Positions 37,461-46,483 of a DNA stretch of 64,000 nt are shown one piece after another; position 1 is the first letter of the stretch; the number at the start of each line of letters is the position of its first letter. The DNA is from Marinoscillum furvescens DSM 4134 (GTDB lineage Bacteria > Bacteroidota > Bacteroidia > Cytophagales > Cyclobacteriaceae). Where the stretch lies: contig NZ_QREG01000013.1 of NCBI RefSeq assembly GCF_003386095.1, positions 42,501 through 106,500 of the forward strand. Direction: 5' to 3'. Under the pieces are notes generated by a model that was given only the letters and a program-made list of their open reading frames with translations, did no database searches and was not told the DNA's origin. A program made the translations under genes and the position numbers.

Positions 37461-38330
37461 TTACTTCAAGGATTTGATCAGGTCTTTATTGCGCTTCACA
37501 TAGCCAAAGTCACCCTGAGGGTTGTTTTCAGCTAGCTCTAAAGAGTTTTTAGCGGTAGCAATGGCCTCTTTCTTCTGATCCAAAGCGGCAAGTATTTTGG
37601 CTTTGGTATGTACATGCCAAAACTGCTTGCTGTTATTGCCTTGAGCCAGATACAGGTTCATCCATTCCAGGGCCTGCTCCAGGTCTTTGTTTTGACTTAG
37701 GTAAAAGTTGGCAGCCTGCACGTATACAGTAGGGTTTACCTGTGTTGCCTTTTCGATTTGGGCCATTACTTCATCTACAAAGGATACTTCAATCGGCACC
37801 TTTACTGATACATCACTCCAGGTGAGTTGTATGTTGGCGCTAGTGTTATCCTCACTGATGTCGCTGATGTTAAATGTCAGTGTTTCCACTGCAGGGCTCA
37901 CTTTTTCAGGCTTTACAGAGGTGCTCAGCACTTCTTTAGACTTGTCATAGCCATTTACATTTCCACCGAGGCTAAGGTCGCTGTACAGCATAAAATCCCA
38001 TGAATCTTTGCCTGGCTTAGTAAAGATGAGGTAAGTACCAGCCTCCACTTTGGTGCCAGCTATCGTAGCATCAGTACTGAGTGTAAGTTTAGACCCTGAG
38101 TTTGCCCCTGTTCTCCATACCTGGCCAAATGGCACCAAAAAATCACTGCCTTCTCCGAAAATAGCACGTCCTTTCATTTTAGGTCGGAAATAGTCTACAG
38201 TCACGTCTGTAAGGCCTACTTTGCTAGTCACCGATCCTGCAGGGCTGGGCTGCGGCATGTCGATTTGCGCATAGGCCGTGCCAAAGGCACAAAGAATGCA
38301 TAATAAGGTTAGTTTTGCGATTTTGTTCAT
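37461..38330 (-). CDS. DUF2911 protein, exported
   Basis: 289 residues with a signal peptide (LTLLCILCAFGTAYA, then Q). The body matches the DUF2911 family of Bacteroidota: QPSPAGSVTSKVGLTDVTVDY near the start, KGRAIFG, PFGQVWRTGANSGSKLTLSTD and AGTYLIFTKPGKDSWDFMLY, then a C-terminal helical part with TPR-like character (LEQALEWMNLYLAQG). Function unknown; often annotated only as DUF2911. Divergent from the glycosylase gene with a 26-bp gap. Confidence 0.88.
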   Translation of the reverse strand: MNKIAKLTLLCILCAFGTAYAQIDMPQPSPAGSVTSKVGLTDVTVDYFRPKMKGRAIFGEGSDFLVPFGQVWRTGANSGSKLTLSTDATIAGTKVEAGTYLIFTKPGKDSWDFMLYSDLSLGGNVNGYDKSKEVLSTSVKPEKVSPAVETLTFNISDISEDNTSANIQLTWSDVSVKVPIEVSFVDEVMAQIEKATQVNPTVYVQAANFYLSQNKDLEQALEWMNLYLAQGNNSKQFWHVHTKAKILAALDQKKEAIATAKNSLELAENNPQGDFGYVKRNKDLIKSLK

Positions 38331-38356
38331 AATGAGATGTTTTGTTAGAATATTAA

Positions 38357-38986
38357 ATGATTGACCTCTCTACTTACGAAAAACTTCCGAAATCGTTTTA
38401 CCAACGTGAAGATGTGGTCGCAATCGCTCGTGAGCTTTTGGGTAAGTATGTTTTCACAAACATAAATGGATTTCTGACAGGGGGCAAGATCGTGGAAACA
38501 GAAGCTTATTGTGGACGCAATGATCGGGCGTGTCATGCGTTTGAGAAACGAACTCCGCGTACAGAGGTAATGTATCAGGCGGGAGGAATAGCGTACGTGT
38601 ACTTGTGTTACGGTATTCATCACCTGTTCAATATTGTCACGAATGATGAGGGCCTGGCTGACGCTGTGCTGATCAGAGCATTGGAGCCTGTGGTAGGAGT
38701 GGATGAGATGTTTAAGCGTCGTGGACCGAAAGTGTCGGCGAAAAAACTCACAGCCGGTCCTGGTACACTTAGTCAGGCATTGGCTATACATACAGGTTTA
38801 TCCGGCACGGCTCTTGATGGGGATTCGCTGTGGGTGGCCAGAGCAGCTGAGCCAGAGCGCTTCTCAGTAGTAGCCACTACGCGTGTGGGAGTAGACTATG
38901 CTGGAGCCGATGCTCTCTTGCCCTGGAGGTTTCTGATAGCAGATCACCCATACGTAAGTGTGAAGCCCAAAAAAGAACAAGAATGA
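38357..38986 (+). CDS. mpg: DNA-3-methyladenine glycosylase (alkyladenine glycosylase family)
   Basis: Removes alkylated purines such as 3-methyladenine from DNA as the first step of base excision repair. 209 residues, the normal length of the bacterial AAG/MPG family. Family markers: SFYQREDVVAIARELLGK, the catalytic Glu E49 in KIVETEAY, RTEVMYQAGGIAYVYLCYGIH, where the Tyr residues line the DNA-binding site, ADAVLIRALEP, and LTAGPGTLSQAL. A single gene, divergent from DUF2911 and followed by a hairpin. Confidence 0.94.
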   Translation: MIDLSTYEKLPKSFYQREDVVAIARELLGKYVFTNINGFLTGGKIVETEAYCGRNDRACHAFEKRTPRTEVMYQAGGIAYVYLCYGIHHLFNIVTNDEGLADAVLIRALEPVVGVDEMFKRRGPKVSAKKLTAGPGTLSQALAIHTGLSGTALDGDSLWVARAAEPERFSVVATTRVGVDYAGADALLPWRFLIADHPYVSVKPKKEQE

Positions 38987-39013
38987 TGGAACTGAAAATT
39001 GAGCATAAAAAAA

Positions 39014-39042
39014 GGGCCACTGAAGGTAACAATCAGTGGCCC
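39014..39042. terminator. Hairpin after the glycosylase gene
   Basis: GGGCCACTGA (39014-39023) and TCAGTGGCCC (39033-39042) form a perfect 10-bp stem with a 9-nt loop. It is preceded by seven A residues but not followed by a T-run on the plus strand, so its termination efficiency for the glycosylase gene is unclear. Confidence 0.55.
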
Positions 39043-39150
39043 AACTAAAATTCATAAACCTGTTTGTAGTAATAAGCTTGCTTGCATCAAAAATACCTGA
39101 TTAATTTTTAAAATAAAAATACTTACAATATATCCTTGAATAATTATATA

Positions 39151-40677
39151 ATGAAGCGAATCCTTTCAGTATGGTTAATGACAGTAGTGGTGTGGTCTGG
39201 ATATGGTCAGCTTACTTTTTATGGTTCTCCTGAGCCACAGGATTCATTGAATTCTCCAAGCAGTGAAAATTACCTGAGTTTAGATTGGCAAAATCAACGG
39301 CTGTTCTTCACCAGAGTAAAGCATGCTGAAAATGTAGCTGCTGCACAGGATGAAGGTGATGTATGGTTAAGTAGTTTTACTACAGAGTGGTCGGAGGAAG
39401 AGCCACTTGCTTTCAATACCCGGGATTTCAGCGCACCAGCTGGGCTTATGCCCGGGCAGGATTTGTTTCTCTACCATCAAGTACGTTATGATAAAGGGCT
39501 GTATTATGGGAGTGTTCGTGCCGTGCCAAATGATTTAAAAGGTGAAAGCTTTGAGCTGGAAATTCCTTATTTGGTAAACAGATCACCACTACAGACGGGA
39601 AACCTATCAGCAGATGGTCGATTCCTCATGCTCAGCATGGAAAACCAACAAGGCTATGGAGTGGATGATTTGTTTGTGTGTGAGCTGCAAAGTGATGGGA
39701 CCTGGTCGGGGCCCAAAAACCTGGGTCGTGTAATCAATACCGCATTTCAGGAGATCAGTCCGTTCTTGGCGGCGGATAACAAAACGTTGATTTTTGCCAG
39801 CAATGGTCATGGAGGGGAAGGTAGCTTTGATTTGTTTCAGTCTACACGACTGGACGATACGTGGCAGCAGTGGTCTGAGCCTGTAAACCTCGGAACCACT
39901 GTGAATTCCGAGGGAGCTGAAACCAGTCTGGTATTCGGTCCAGATGATGAGTGGGCCTATTTTGTATCTACTCAAAACAGCAATGGCTATGGTGATATCA
40001 AACGCATAAGAATCAAAGCGGAACTGGAAAAAGTAGCTAGTCAGGAGCAGGTGCAACTGGCGATAACCTCCGAGGAAGAGGCAGCACTTGTTTTTAAGAT
40101 TACTGATAAAAAGACGGCGCAGAGTCTCCAGGGCCAGGCAGTGATCGTTGGTGCTCAGCATCAGTTATTTGATGCAGATGCAAATGGCCTGGTAGAAGTT
40201 CAGGCAGGAGAAGGGCCTCTGGTGGTAGAGTTTAAGTCTCCAGGGTATTTTTCCAAAACCATTCACGTAAATAGTGAAATGTGGGATATGACAGCTCCTG
40301 TTGAGGTACAGCTGGAGCCTTTAGAAACGGGTGCCACTATTACGCTGGATCACGTATTGTTTTACAGAGGTACTGCCAATTTTGTAGAAGGCTCAGAAGA
40401 GCAACTGGATCTCGTGGTGGAGATGCTTACCGATAACCCTGATGTAACCATTTTCCTGAAAGGTCACACAGATAATGTGGGCAATGCCACACTGAACGTG
40501 CATCTCTCGCAGGAACGCGTCTATGCTGTGCAGGAGTATTTGATTCGAAATGGAATCAGTAAAGACCGCATAGATGGTAAAGGATACGGCGGAGCTCAGC
40601 CGATAGCTAGCAATGCCGATGAGGCCACCCGTAAGCTCAACCGAAGGGTGGAGTTTGAGGTCAGAAGAGATGACTAG
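39151..40677 (+). CDS. OmpA-family protein with WD40-like PD40 repeats
   Basis: 508 residues from the ATG at 39151 (MKRILSVWLMTVVVWSGYGQ, signal peptide); a TTG five codons earlier is not needed. The N-terminal half contains PD40-type beta-propeller repeats (NLSADGRFLMLSMEN, SPFLAADNKTLIFASNGHGGEGSFDLF, SLVFGPDDEWAYFVS). A carboxypeptidase-like beta domain follows at about 320-395, and an OmpA peptidoglycan-binding domain at ~403-505 (IFLKGHTDNVG, LSQERVYAVQEYLIRNGI, KLNRRVEFEV). Such proteins anchor envelope structures to peptidoglycan; some are T9SS accessory proteins (PorE-like), but here there is no T9SS neighbour. A strong terminator follows. Confidence 0.88.
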   Translation: MKRILSVWLMTVVVWSGYGQLTFYGSPEPQDSLNSPSSENYLSLDWQNQRLFFTRVKHAENVAAAQDEGDVWLSSFTTEWSEEEPLAFNTRDFSAPAGLMPGQDLFLYHQVRYDKGLYYGSVRAVPNDLKGESFELEIPYLVNRSPLQTGNLSADGRFLMLSMENQQGYGVDDLFVCELQSDGTWSGPKNLGRVINTAFQEISPFLAADNKTLIFASNGHGGEGSFDLFQSTRLDDTWQQWSEPVNLGTTVNSEGAETSLVFGPDDEWAYFVSTQNSNGYGDIKRIRIKAELEKVASQEQVQLAITSEEEAALVFKITDKKTAQSLQGQAVIVGAQHQLFDADANGLVEVQAGEGPLVVEFKSPGYFSKTIHVNSEMWDMTAPVEVQLEPLETGATITLDHVLFYRGTANFVEGSEEQLDLVVEMLTDNPDVTIFLKGHTDNVGNATLNVHLSQERVYAVQEYLIRNGISKDRIDGKGYGGAQPIASNADEATRKLNRRVEFEVRRDD

Positions 40678-40696
40678 GTTTTGACAGAATAAAAAG

Positions 40697-40741
40697 AGGC
40701 TGCTTCCCTGGAATCTTTAGTTCATGTCAAGGAAGCAGCCT
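40697..40741. terminator. Bidirectional terminator between convergent genes
   Basis: AGGCTGCTTCC (40697-40707) pairs perfectly with GGAAGCAGCCT (40731-40741) around a 23-nt loop, with an A-run before it and a T-rich stretch after it. It serves the OmpA gene and the minus-strand Met-rich outer-membrane gene. Confidence 0.85.
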
Positions 40742-40755
40742 TACTTTTAAGTGCT

Positions 40756-41760
40756 TTATAGACTATACTGAAGACCTATAGTGAGGCTTTCCTGAGCTTT
40801 CATTTGTAAGCCATTTAGGTTTTGGTAAATGGGTATTGCTGCCTCTATTCCGATGCGCACATTTTTGAGCATACCATTTGGTAAGTACATATTCACACCG
40901 CCACCGAGCGTGGCCAGTGTACCCCCAAAGTTTTCACTTTGTACCGTCGGTACCATCATGGGGTTCATGTAGGCATCATCGCCACCTGATATTTCACCTG
41001 CCTGTATGCCTTTAAGTTTGAGGGAGGCACTGAAGCATTCGCTCAGTTTGTATGCAGTCCATAGCGTGGTACTCACTCTGTTCCCAAAGGCATACCCTCG
41101 ATCGTTTTTTCCAGTTCTTAGTATTCCAGAAGCCTGTACACCCATTGATGTTTTAGGCGTTTGATAGAGGTAAGTGACTCCAGGAAGGATATCCCAGGTA
41201 CCACTACCTATTTGCATAGGGTAGGGTAGCTGCGCCTCATCTGGGTCAGAGGCAGGTGTCACATCTGTTTCTTCTATAGAACCCGTAGGAATGCTTACAG
41301 AAAGGTTGAGGTGCACTCGTTGAGCCTTTTTGTCCAGCACTTTATAGAGTCCTCCAATTTTCAGGTCACTTATGCCACCTGAAGCAGTTTCAAACTCCAT
41401 ATCCATTCGCGTTACATGGTTCATGCTGCGCTGTTGTACACCACTCATGACCATCAGCGTTAGCTCATCTGTGGCGGCATACATCATGCCTAGCATATGC
41501 ATGTGCATGTGCATATCTAAGGGGCTTACCATATAGTCGGCATGCACTTCTTCGGTGGTGCGATCCTCGGTGCCCGACCGCATACCGTCCATATACATGT
41601 ACATATATCGATAAGAAACCATCCATTCGCCCTGATTGTGGGTGTGATCACCCATTACAGAGATTGGTCCATGTCCATCAGGCCTGCCTGCAGACCATAA
41701 TTCCTGTGCTGCTAGAGAAAGGCTCATGCCCATCGCAGCAATTGCAATAAGTAATTTCAT
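40756..41760 (-). CDS. Met/His-rich outer-membrane beta-barrel protein, possible metal-related
   Basis: 334 residues with a signal peptide (IAIAAMGMSLSLAA, then QE). The first 130 residues are strikingly rich in Met, His and Asp: GDHTHNQGEWMVSYRYMYMY, MDGMRSGT, LDMHMHMHMLGMMYA, LMVMSGVQQRSMNHVTRMD. The rest looks like a transporter-type barrel (VHLNLSVSIPTGSIEETD, ending LTIGLQYSL), similar to the porin-like proteins loosely annotated as phenol-degradation MetA type. Met/His clusters of this kind are typical of copper or silver handling proteins, and a CDF metal pump is encoded 0.5 kb upstream on the same strand. The function is inferred. Confidence 0.75.
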   Translation of the reverse strand: MKLLIAIAAMGMSLSLAAQELWSAGRPDGHGPISVMGDHTHNQGEWMVSYRYMYMYMDGMRSGTEDRTTEEVHADYMVSPLDMHMHMHMLGMMYAATDELTLMVMSGVQQRSMNHVTRMDMEFETASGGISDLKIGGLYKVLDKKAQRVHLNLSVSIPTGSIEETDVTPASDPDEAQLPYPMQIGSGTWDILPGVTYLYQTPKTSMGVQASGILRTGKNDRGYAFGNRVSTTLWTAYKLSECFSASLKLKGIQAGEISGGDDAYMNPMMVPTVQSENFGGTLATLGGGVNMYLPNGMLKNVRIGIEAAIPIYQNLNGLQMKAQESLTIGLQYSL

Positions 41761-41906
41761 TTAGAATTAAATCGTAGAGTGCTTGTGGTGATTACCTACA
41801 AGACACCAGGTTTGTCAAAATGTGATAAAGTGAGTTGAATGTCAGCACAGACCTGTAATTTCCGTGTAGATCCAGGCTGATATCTTTCATTAGGTAGGTT
41901 TTGGTG

Positions 41907-42287
41907 TTAGACAAACCTGGGAGGCTGAAACCAATCAACCTCAATCATAAACGTATAGGAATTGCTCCAGGGGAGTTCTTGTGAAGGAGTGCCTGAAGGG
42001 AATTGTAGATTCACTTCGCGAAGCTCAAAAAAAAGTGGAGGAGCATCTTCGTTGAATTGGAAAGTCACATCATCATTGGATGCTTCATGCTGAAATTCGA
42101 AATCGCAGGTTTGGCCACATACGGTAATACTTCTGCCGGCGATGGTCAGGTACTGCTCAGTATCCGTACAAAATACATCACGATATATCTGCTGTATGCT
42201 CAAAGAAAATGAGCATAACAGGGTGGCAATGGCTAGTATCGTTTGCAGCACTATTCGCACGGCGCGAATATATTTTGGAATGCTCAA
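41907..42287 (-). CDS. Hypothetical exported or membrane-anchored protein
   Basis: 126 residues. The N-terminal basic segment and hydrophobic stretch (IVLQTILAIATLLCSFSLS) form a signal anchor or signal peptide. The remainder has four Cys (in DVFCTD, ITVCGQTCDF) and is beta-rich with several acidic residues. It follows the CDF pump gene by 6 bp, so it is probably co-transcribed. I do not recognise the family. Confidence 0.6.
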   Translation of the reverse strand: MSIPKYIRAVRIVLQTILAIATLLCSFSLSIQQIYRDVFCTDTEQYLTIAGRSITVCGQTCDFEFQHEASNDDVTFQFNEDAPPLFFELREVNLQFPSGTPSQELPWSNSYTFMIEVDWFQPPRFV

Positions 42288-42293
42288 ATAGAC

Positions 42294-43166
42294 TTATAAT
42301 TTTTCACATTCTTCTTCGTCGGTTTCAAATTCTATAGTGGCATGATCGATGTGCTCTTTGCTCAGGAGCTTCTTTACTTTGAGTTTCAGTGCTGCCAATT
42401 TATCCAGGGAAGTGTTTTTTACGACGAGGTGAATGGAGAGGATGTGGTATTGCCCGTCCAGTGACCAAATGTGACAGTCGTGAGTGTCGATTACTTCAGG
42501 CAGGCTTTTGAGCATAGATGTAATTCGTAGCGGGCTAATTTCTTCTGGGGTGCCCTGGAGGATTATTTTGGCTGCTTTCTTTAAGTTTTTAGCTACATTG
42601 AACAGGATATAAATGGCAATACCAACTGCCAACAAGGGGTCCAGAATAGGAACGTTCTGAAAATGCATGACAATGGCTGCAATAAGTGTGGCTGTCCAAC
42701 CAAGTACGTCTTCAAGCAAGTGAAGATATACCGCTTGTTCATTGAGTGATTGCCCACCGTGTAGGCGCCACGCGGCTAGCCCATTCGCAATGATTCCTCC
42801 TATTGCCAGCCAGATCATTCCTTCAGCGTCCGGTTGGGTGGGGTTAAAAAGCCTTGGTACGGCCTCAATAGCGATAAATATAGAACCCACGATGAGAACA
42901 ACTGAATTGACTACAGCCCCAAGAATGGAAAACCGGCGGTAGCCGTAGCTAAAATTGATGTCACGGCCTTTTTGAGACACTTTTTGAAAGTACCACGAAA
43001 CACCTAGACTTAGACTATCTCCAAAATCGTGTAATGCATCAGATAAAATGGCTACACTATTGGTATACAGTCCTCCTACAAGTTCTACAATTGAGAATAG
43101 CAAATTGATGAAAAATGCCACTCTGATTTTGGAGGTACTGTGCTGATGCGTATGATGATGCCCCAT
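42294..43166 (-). CDS. Cation diffusion facilitator (CDF) metal efflux protein
   Basis: 290 residues from the ATG at 43166 (MGHHHTHQHS, a His-rich N-terminus common in zinc CDF proteins); an upstream start at 43259 would overlap the preceding gene. Six transmembrane helices are visible. The transport site is H46/D50 in TM2 (SDALHDFGDS) and H149/D153 in TM5 (HLLEDVLGW), an HD-HD arrangement typical of Zn/Cd/Co exporters. The C-terminal cytoplasmic domain (from ~205) includes IDTHDCHIWSLDG. It exports zinc or related divalent metals using proton exchange. The neighbouring genes suggest a metal-homeostasis group. Confidence 0.92.
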   Translation of the reverse strand: MGHHHTHQHSTSKIRVAFFINLLFSIVELVGGLYTNSVAILSDALHDFGDSLSLGVSWYFQKVSQKGRDINFSYGYRRFSILGAVVNSVVLIVGSIFIAIEAVPRLFNPTQPDAEGMIWLAIGGIIANGLAAWRLHGGQSLNEQAVYLHLLEDVLGWTATLIAAIVMHFQNVPILDPLLAVGIAIYILFNVAKNLKKAAKIILQGTPEEISPLRITSMLKSLPEVIDTHDCHIWSLDGQYHILSIHLVVKNTSLDKLAALKLKVKKLLSKEHIDHATIEFETDEEECEKL

Positions 43167-43212
43167 ATCAGGTGTTAAACTCGAATTTTTGGAAAGTTGT
43201 TGGTCGAGTCTC

Positions 43213-43716
43213 TTAAACTTCGCGCTCCAGCGCCAGGAAATGCGTCGTTTCTCCAGCACTTGTTAGCGGTACCACATGAAGTTCACACCGATATTCTTCA
43301 CCATTCTTTCGCTCGTTGAGTACAGTGGCAGTGAAAGTTTTGCGCGCTGTGAGGTGTTGGCGAATGATTTGCGTATCTCCAGGATCTGTATTTGGGTTTT
43401 GCAGCATATCTGGCTTGCGATGTAACACTTCTTCTGGGCCATACCCCGTCATACTGGCGAACCCGTCGCTCACCCATTCTATGAGCTCTTCCTGGTTGGT
43501 GAGCACCAGCGCTTCATATACATGACTGGATAGCAGGTCGGCCAGCGCTTTGGCACTTTGATCCCATGAATGATGGGCTTGAAGTGACGTTAGTTTTTTT
43601 AAATCTTTCTCCACAGTGGTGGTAAGGAAATGGTGTCCCCGCTGCATAGACACTACGTCCCAACTCAATAAAGGTAAGGTGAGCGCAGTTCTTAATCTTC
43701 TGTTATAGTCTAGCAT
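43213..43716 (-). CDS. Single PAS-domain protein
   Basis: 167 residues with no output domain. The PAS domain spans ~65-165 (YEALVLTNQEELIEWVSDGFASMTGY ... FTATVLNERKNGEEYRCELHVVPL). The loop HRKPDMLQNPNTDP resembles the LOV-type GRNCRFLQ loop but has no Cys, so it is not a flavin photoreceptor of the usual kind. It follows the Cys-rich CWC gene by 2 bp and precedes the CDF gene by 46 bp. Its role is unknown. Confidence 0.8.
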   Translation of the reverse strand: MLDYNRRLRTALTLPLLSWDVVSMQRGHHFLTTTVEKDLKKLTSLQAHHSWDQSAKALADLLSSHVYEALVLTNQEELIEWVSDGFASMTGYGPEEVLHRKPDMLQNPNTDPGDTQIIRQHLTARKTFTATVLNERKNGEEYRCELHVVPLTSAGETTHFLALEREV

Positions 43717-43718
43717 GG

Positions 43719-43952
43719 CTAATTGGTTTTCAGTCCTAATTTCTTCAGCTTTTGATCAAACAGACGTTGAGAGCGCAATTGCTTTTGTTCTAAGAGGCAT
43801 CTGGCACACAGACATTCGTCAAAGCTTTCTTTGAGGTGCATTCGCTCTTCTTCGGTAAGGGGTACTGTCCAACACTGGCAAAGATGAATAGACCCTACCT
43901 TGCATTCGAATAACGCTTTGCAGCACGGACATGTTTTAAGTTCGTGTTTCAT
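43719..43952 (-). CDS. Small cysteine-rich CWC-family protein
   Basis: 77 residues with two Cys clusters: CPCC-x4-FEC followed by HLCQCW near the N-terminus, and ECLCARCLLEQK in the second half. The pattern fits the Cys-rich CWC family, predicted to bind zinc. No characterised role is known to me. First gene of the minus-strand group leading to the CDF pump. Confidence 0.8.
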   Translation of the reverse strand: MKHELKTCPCCKALFECKVGSIHLCQCWTVPLTEEERMHLKESFDECLCARCLLEQKQLRSQRLFDQKLKKLGLKTN

Positions 43953-43972
43953 TGGGTTAATCTTTTGGTGTT

Positions 43973-44000
43973 AAAGGCAGCCTGCACGCAGGCTGCCTTT
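43973..44000. terminator. Terminator after metE
   Basis: AAAGGCAGCCT (43973-43983) and AGGCTGCCTTT (43990-44000) form an 11-bp perfect stem with a 6-nt loop, 6 bp beyond the metE stop. On the minus strand it ends in TTT, so it probably terminates metE. Confidence 0.8.
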
Positions 44001-44006
44001 TCATAG

Positions 44007-46319
44007 CTAAGCAATCGTTTCCTCTAGCTCCTTACGTTTGGATTTGGCTGCATTTACCATATGGCTCAGTGCACCTTTGGTTTCAGCCCAGCCACGGGTT
44101 TTTAGTCCACAGTCAGGGTTTACCCAAAGGTTTTCTACAGGAATCACTTTCCGCGCCTTTTCCAGCAACATAGAGATTTCTTCCTCATCTGGCACCCTTG
44201 GAGCATGGATGTCGTATACGCCGGGGCCTATGTCGTTGGGATATTTAAACTCCACAAAAGCATCCAGTAGCTCCATTTGGGACCTGGAACATTCGATGGT
44301 GATCACATCAGCATCCAGTGCAGCAATGTGCTCTATGATATCGTTGAATTCTGAATAGCACATGTGCGTATGGATCTGTGTGGCGTCTGACACTCCGGCC
44401 GTAGCCAATCGAAACGCATCCACAGCCCACTTTAGGTAGCTATCCCATTCTGTCTGTTTCAGTGGCAAGCCTTCACGCAGGGCAGGTTCATCCACTTGTA
44501 TAATTTGCAGGTTGGCTGTTTCCAGGTCTAGTACCTCATCGCGTATAGCTAGCGCTAGCTGTTGGCAGGTGGCTGCTCGTGGCTGATCATCTCTTACGAA
44601 AGACCACTGAAGGATCGTCACTGGCCCGGTAAGCATGCCCTTCACCGGTTTGTTGGTGAGCGACTGAGCAAAGCCAGACCAACCGACAGTCATGGGCCGG
44701 GGCCGGCTAACGTCTCCATAGATAATGGGGGGCTTTACACACCTGGATCCATAGCTTTGTACCCATCCATTGATGGTAAAAGCAAAGCCGCTCAGCTGTT
44801 GACCAAAGTACTCTACCATGTCATTGCGCTCAAACTCCCCATGAACGAGCACATCTAACCCAATTGATTCTTGCATGCGAATAGCCTCCAGCGTAGCATT
44901 TTCGAGCTGTTGCTGATATTCTTGTTGGCTAATTCGATGATGGCGATAATCTGCACGTAGCTGTCGTATCGCTTTCGTTTGTGGAAACGACCCTATGGTG
45001 GTCGTAGGGAGCAACGGAAGCTGTAAGTTGTCCTGTTGGAGTTGTTTGCGCACTGGGAATGCCTGGTTTCTATCCAGGTCTGTGGCAGACAAGTTTTGAA
45101 CTCGATCCTGTACAGCTAAATTCTCAATGAGGGAGGAATTCGATCTTTGTGCCACATATGCCTGATTGGCTACGAGTAAGGGTTCGCTGGCACGGTTTGC
45201 AGACAAGGCCAGTGACTTGAGTTCACTAAGCTCGGTGAGTTTCTGCACGGCAAATGCCAACCAGCCCCGAACAGCCTCCGGAAGCGAATCGTTGGTTTCC
45301 AGGTTTTGGTCATATGGTACATGGAGCAGGGAGCAGCTGGGTGCTATCACCAGCTGCTGGTGTCTAAACAAAGCAGTCGCCTGATCGATGAGTGTCAAAC
45401 TATCCGTGTAATTATTTCTCCAGATGTTTCGCCCGTCTAACACACCCAAAGAGATCAATTCGAATTTGCTCAAATGTGGAGCTACCGCTGCTAATTGCTC
45501 GGGAGCCCGCACCAGGTCCAGGTGGATGCCCGCTACCGGTAGTTTATTCAAAACCTCAGGGGCATTGATGCCATCAAAATAAGTGGTCAGTAATAGTTTG
45601 GCACCCGGACATTTTTGAGTAATGTGGGTGTAAACACGTTGATAAAGGGCAGTGACTTCAGGTGAAAGTTCATAAACCAGACACGGTTCGTCTACTTGTA
45701 TCCATGTGGCATCATTTTCAGTAAGCTGGTTTACCAGGTTTTGAAAAACAGGTAGCAGCCGATCAATCAGCGTGAGCGGATCAAAATTTACTTTTTTTGC
45801 CTTCCCCAAAAGGAGATAAGAAAGAGGGCCAAGTAAAACCGGTTTGGTATGAATGCCCAAAGTTTTAGCCTCCAAAAACTCTTCCAGTGGTTTGTTGCAT
45901 GCGGGATCAAAAAGCTGATCCGGTTCAAATTCCGGCACGATGTAGTGGTAGTTGGTGTCAAACCATTTGGTCATCTCCATGGCGGTCACATCCACATCAC
46001 CAGCTTGTAAGCCACGAGCCATGGCAAAGTACAATTGCGTGACTTCTTCTGGTGTGGCTCCTTTTAAAGTTTCATACCTTTTGGGAATTGCTCCGTAAGT
46101 GAGTGTGGCATCCAGCACCTGATCGTAAAGTGAAAAATCATTTGAGGGGATCAGGTCAATCTGAGCTTTTGCCTGCATTTTCCAGTGTTGATGTCGCAGG
46201 TTTTGAGCTGCATTCATCAGTTCATCGTGAGTGATTTTCCCGGCCCAGTAGTTTTCACAGGCACGTTTGAGTTCTCTGTGGGCCCCAATTCTGGGAAACC
46301 CGAGGTTTTGTGTTTGCAT
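44007..46319 (-). CDS. metE: Cobalamin-independent methionine synthase
   Basis: 5-methyltetrahydropteroyltriglutamate--homocysteine methyltransferase, the last step of methionine synthesis without vitamin B12. 770 residues, full length. N-terminal half (NLGFPRIGAHRELKRACENYW; DEPCLV) and C-terminal half (TTTIGSFPQTKAIR; DVLVHGEFERNDMVEYFG; IQVDEPALREGLP). The zinc ligands H652 and C654 (THMCYSEF) and C737 (NPDCGLKTRGW) are present. Expression is predicted to be shut off by adenosylcobalamin through the riboswitch in its leader. Confidence 0.97.
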   Translation of the reverse strand: MQTQNLGFPRIGAHRELKRACENYWAGKITHDELMNAAQNLRHQHWKMQAKAQIDLIPSNDFSLYDQVLDATLTYGAIPKRYETLKGATPEEVTQLYFAMARGLQAGDVDVTAMEMTKWFDTNYHYIVPEFEPDQLFDPACNKPLEEFLEAKTLGIHTKPVLLGPLSYLLLGKAKKVNFDPLTLIDRLLPVFQNLVNQLTENDATWIQVDEPCLVYELSPEVTALYQRVYTHITQKCPGAKLLLTTYFDGINAPEVLNKLPVAGIHLDLVRAPEQLAAVAPHLSKFELISLGVLDGRNIWRNNYTDSLTLIDQATALFRHQQLVIAPSCSLLHVPYDQNLETNDSLPEAVRGWLAFAVQKLTELSELKSLALSANRASEPLLVANQAYVAQRSNSSLIENLAVQDRVQNLSATDLDRNQAFPVRKQLQQDNLQLPLLPTTTIGSFPQTKAIRQLRADYRHHRISQQEYQQQLENATLEAIRMQESIGLDVLVHGEFERNDMVEYFGQQLSGFAFTINGWVQSYGSRCVKPPIIYGDVSRPRPMTVGWSGFAQSLTNKPVKGMLTGPVTILQWSFVRDDQPRAATCQQLALAIRDEVLDLETANLQIIQVDEPALREGLPLKQTEWDSYLKWAVDAFRLATAGVSDATQIHTHMCYSEFNDIIEHIAALDADVITIECSRSQMELLDAFVEFKYPNDIGPGVYDIHAPRVPDEEEISMLLEKARKVIPVENLWVNPDCGLKTRGWAETKGALSHMVNAAKSKRKELEETIA

Positions 46320-46322
46320 GTT

Positions 46323-46355
46323 AGCTTTTAATTAATTGATAATTAGTTAAAAGCT
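46323..46355 (-). promoter_or_regulatory. Hairpin abutting the metE start codon (possible riboswitch expression platform)
   Basis: Two 15-nt arms (46323-46337 and 46341-46355) are complementary except for one G-U/A-C position, with a 3-nt loop. The base of the stem is 3 nt from the metE ATG (46317-46319). A structure here could block ribosome access and may be the output part of the cobalamin riboswitch, though it is AU-rich. Confidence 0.5.
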
Positions 46356-46483
46356 CTTTAGCCCAACTTCACAATGCCTTGAAAAAAGATCGGAGGAAAC
46401 CCTACATAGGAGTATTGTATGGTTCTAACCGTGCTTTTTTTTACCGCGAAAGCATTGTCAAACGAGACGAATGTCTCTCGATT

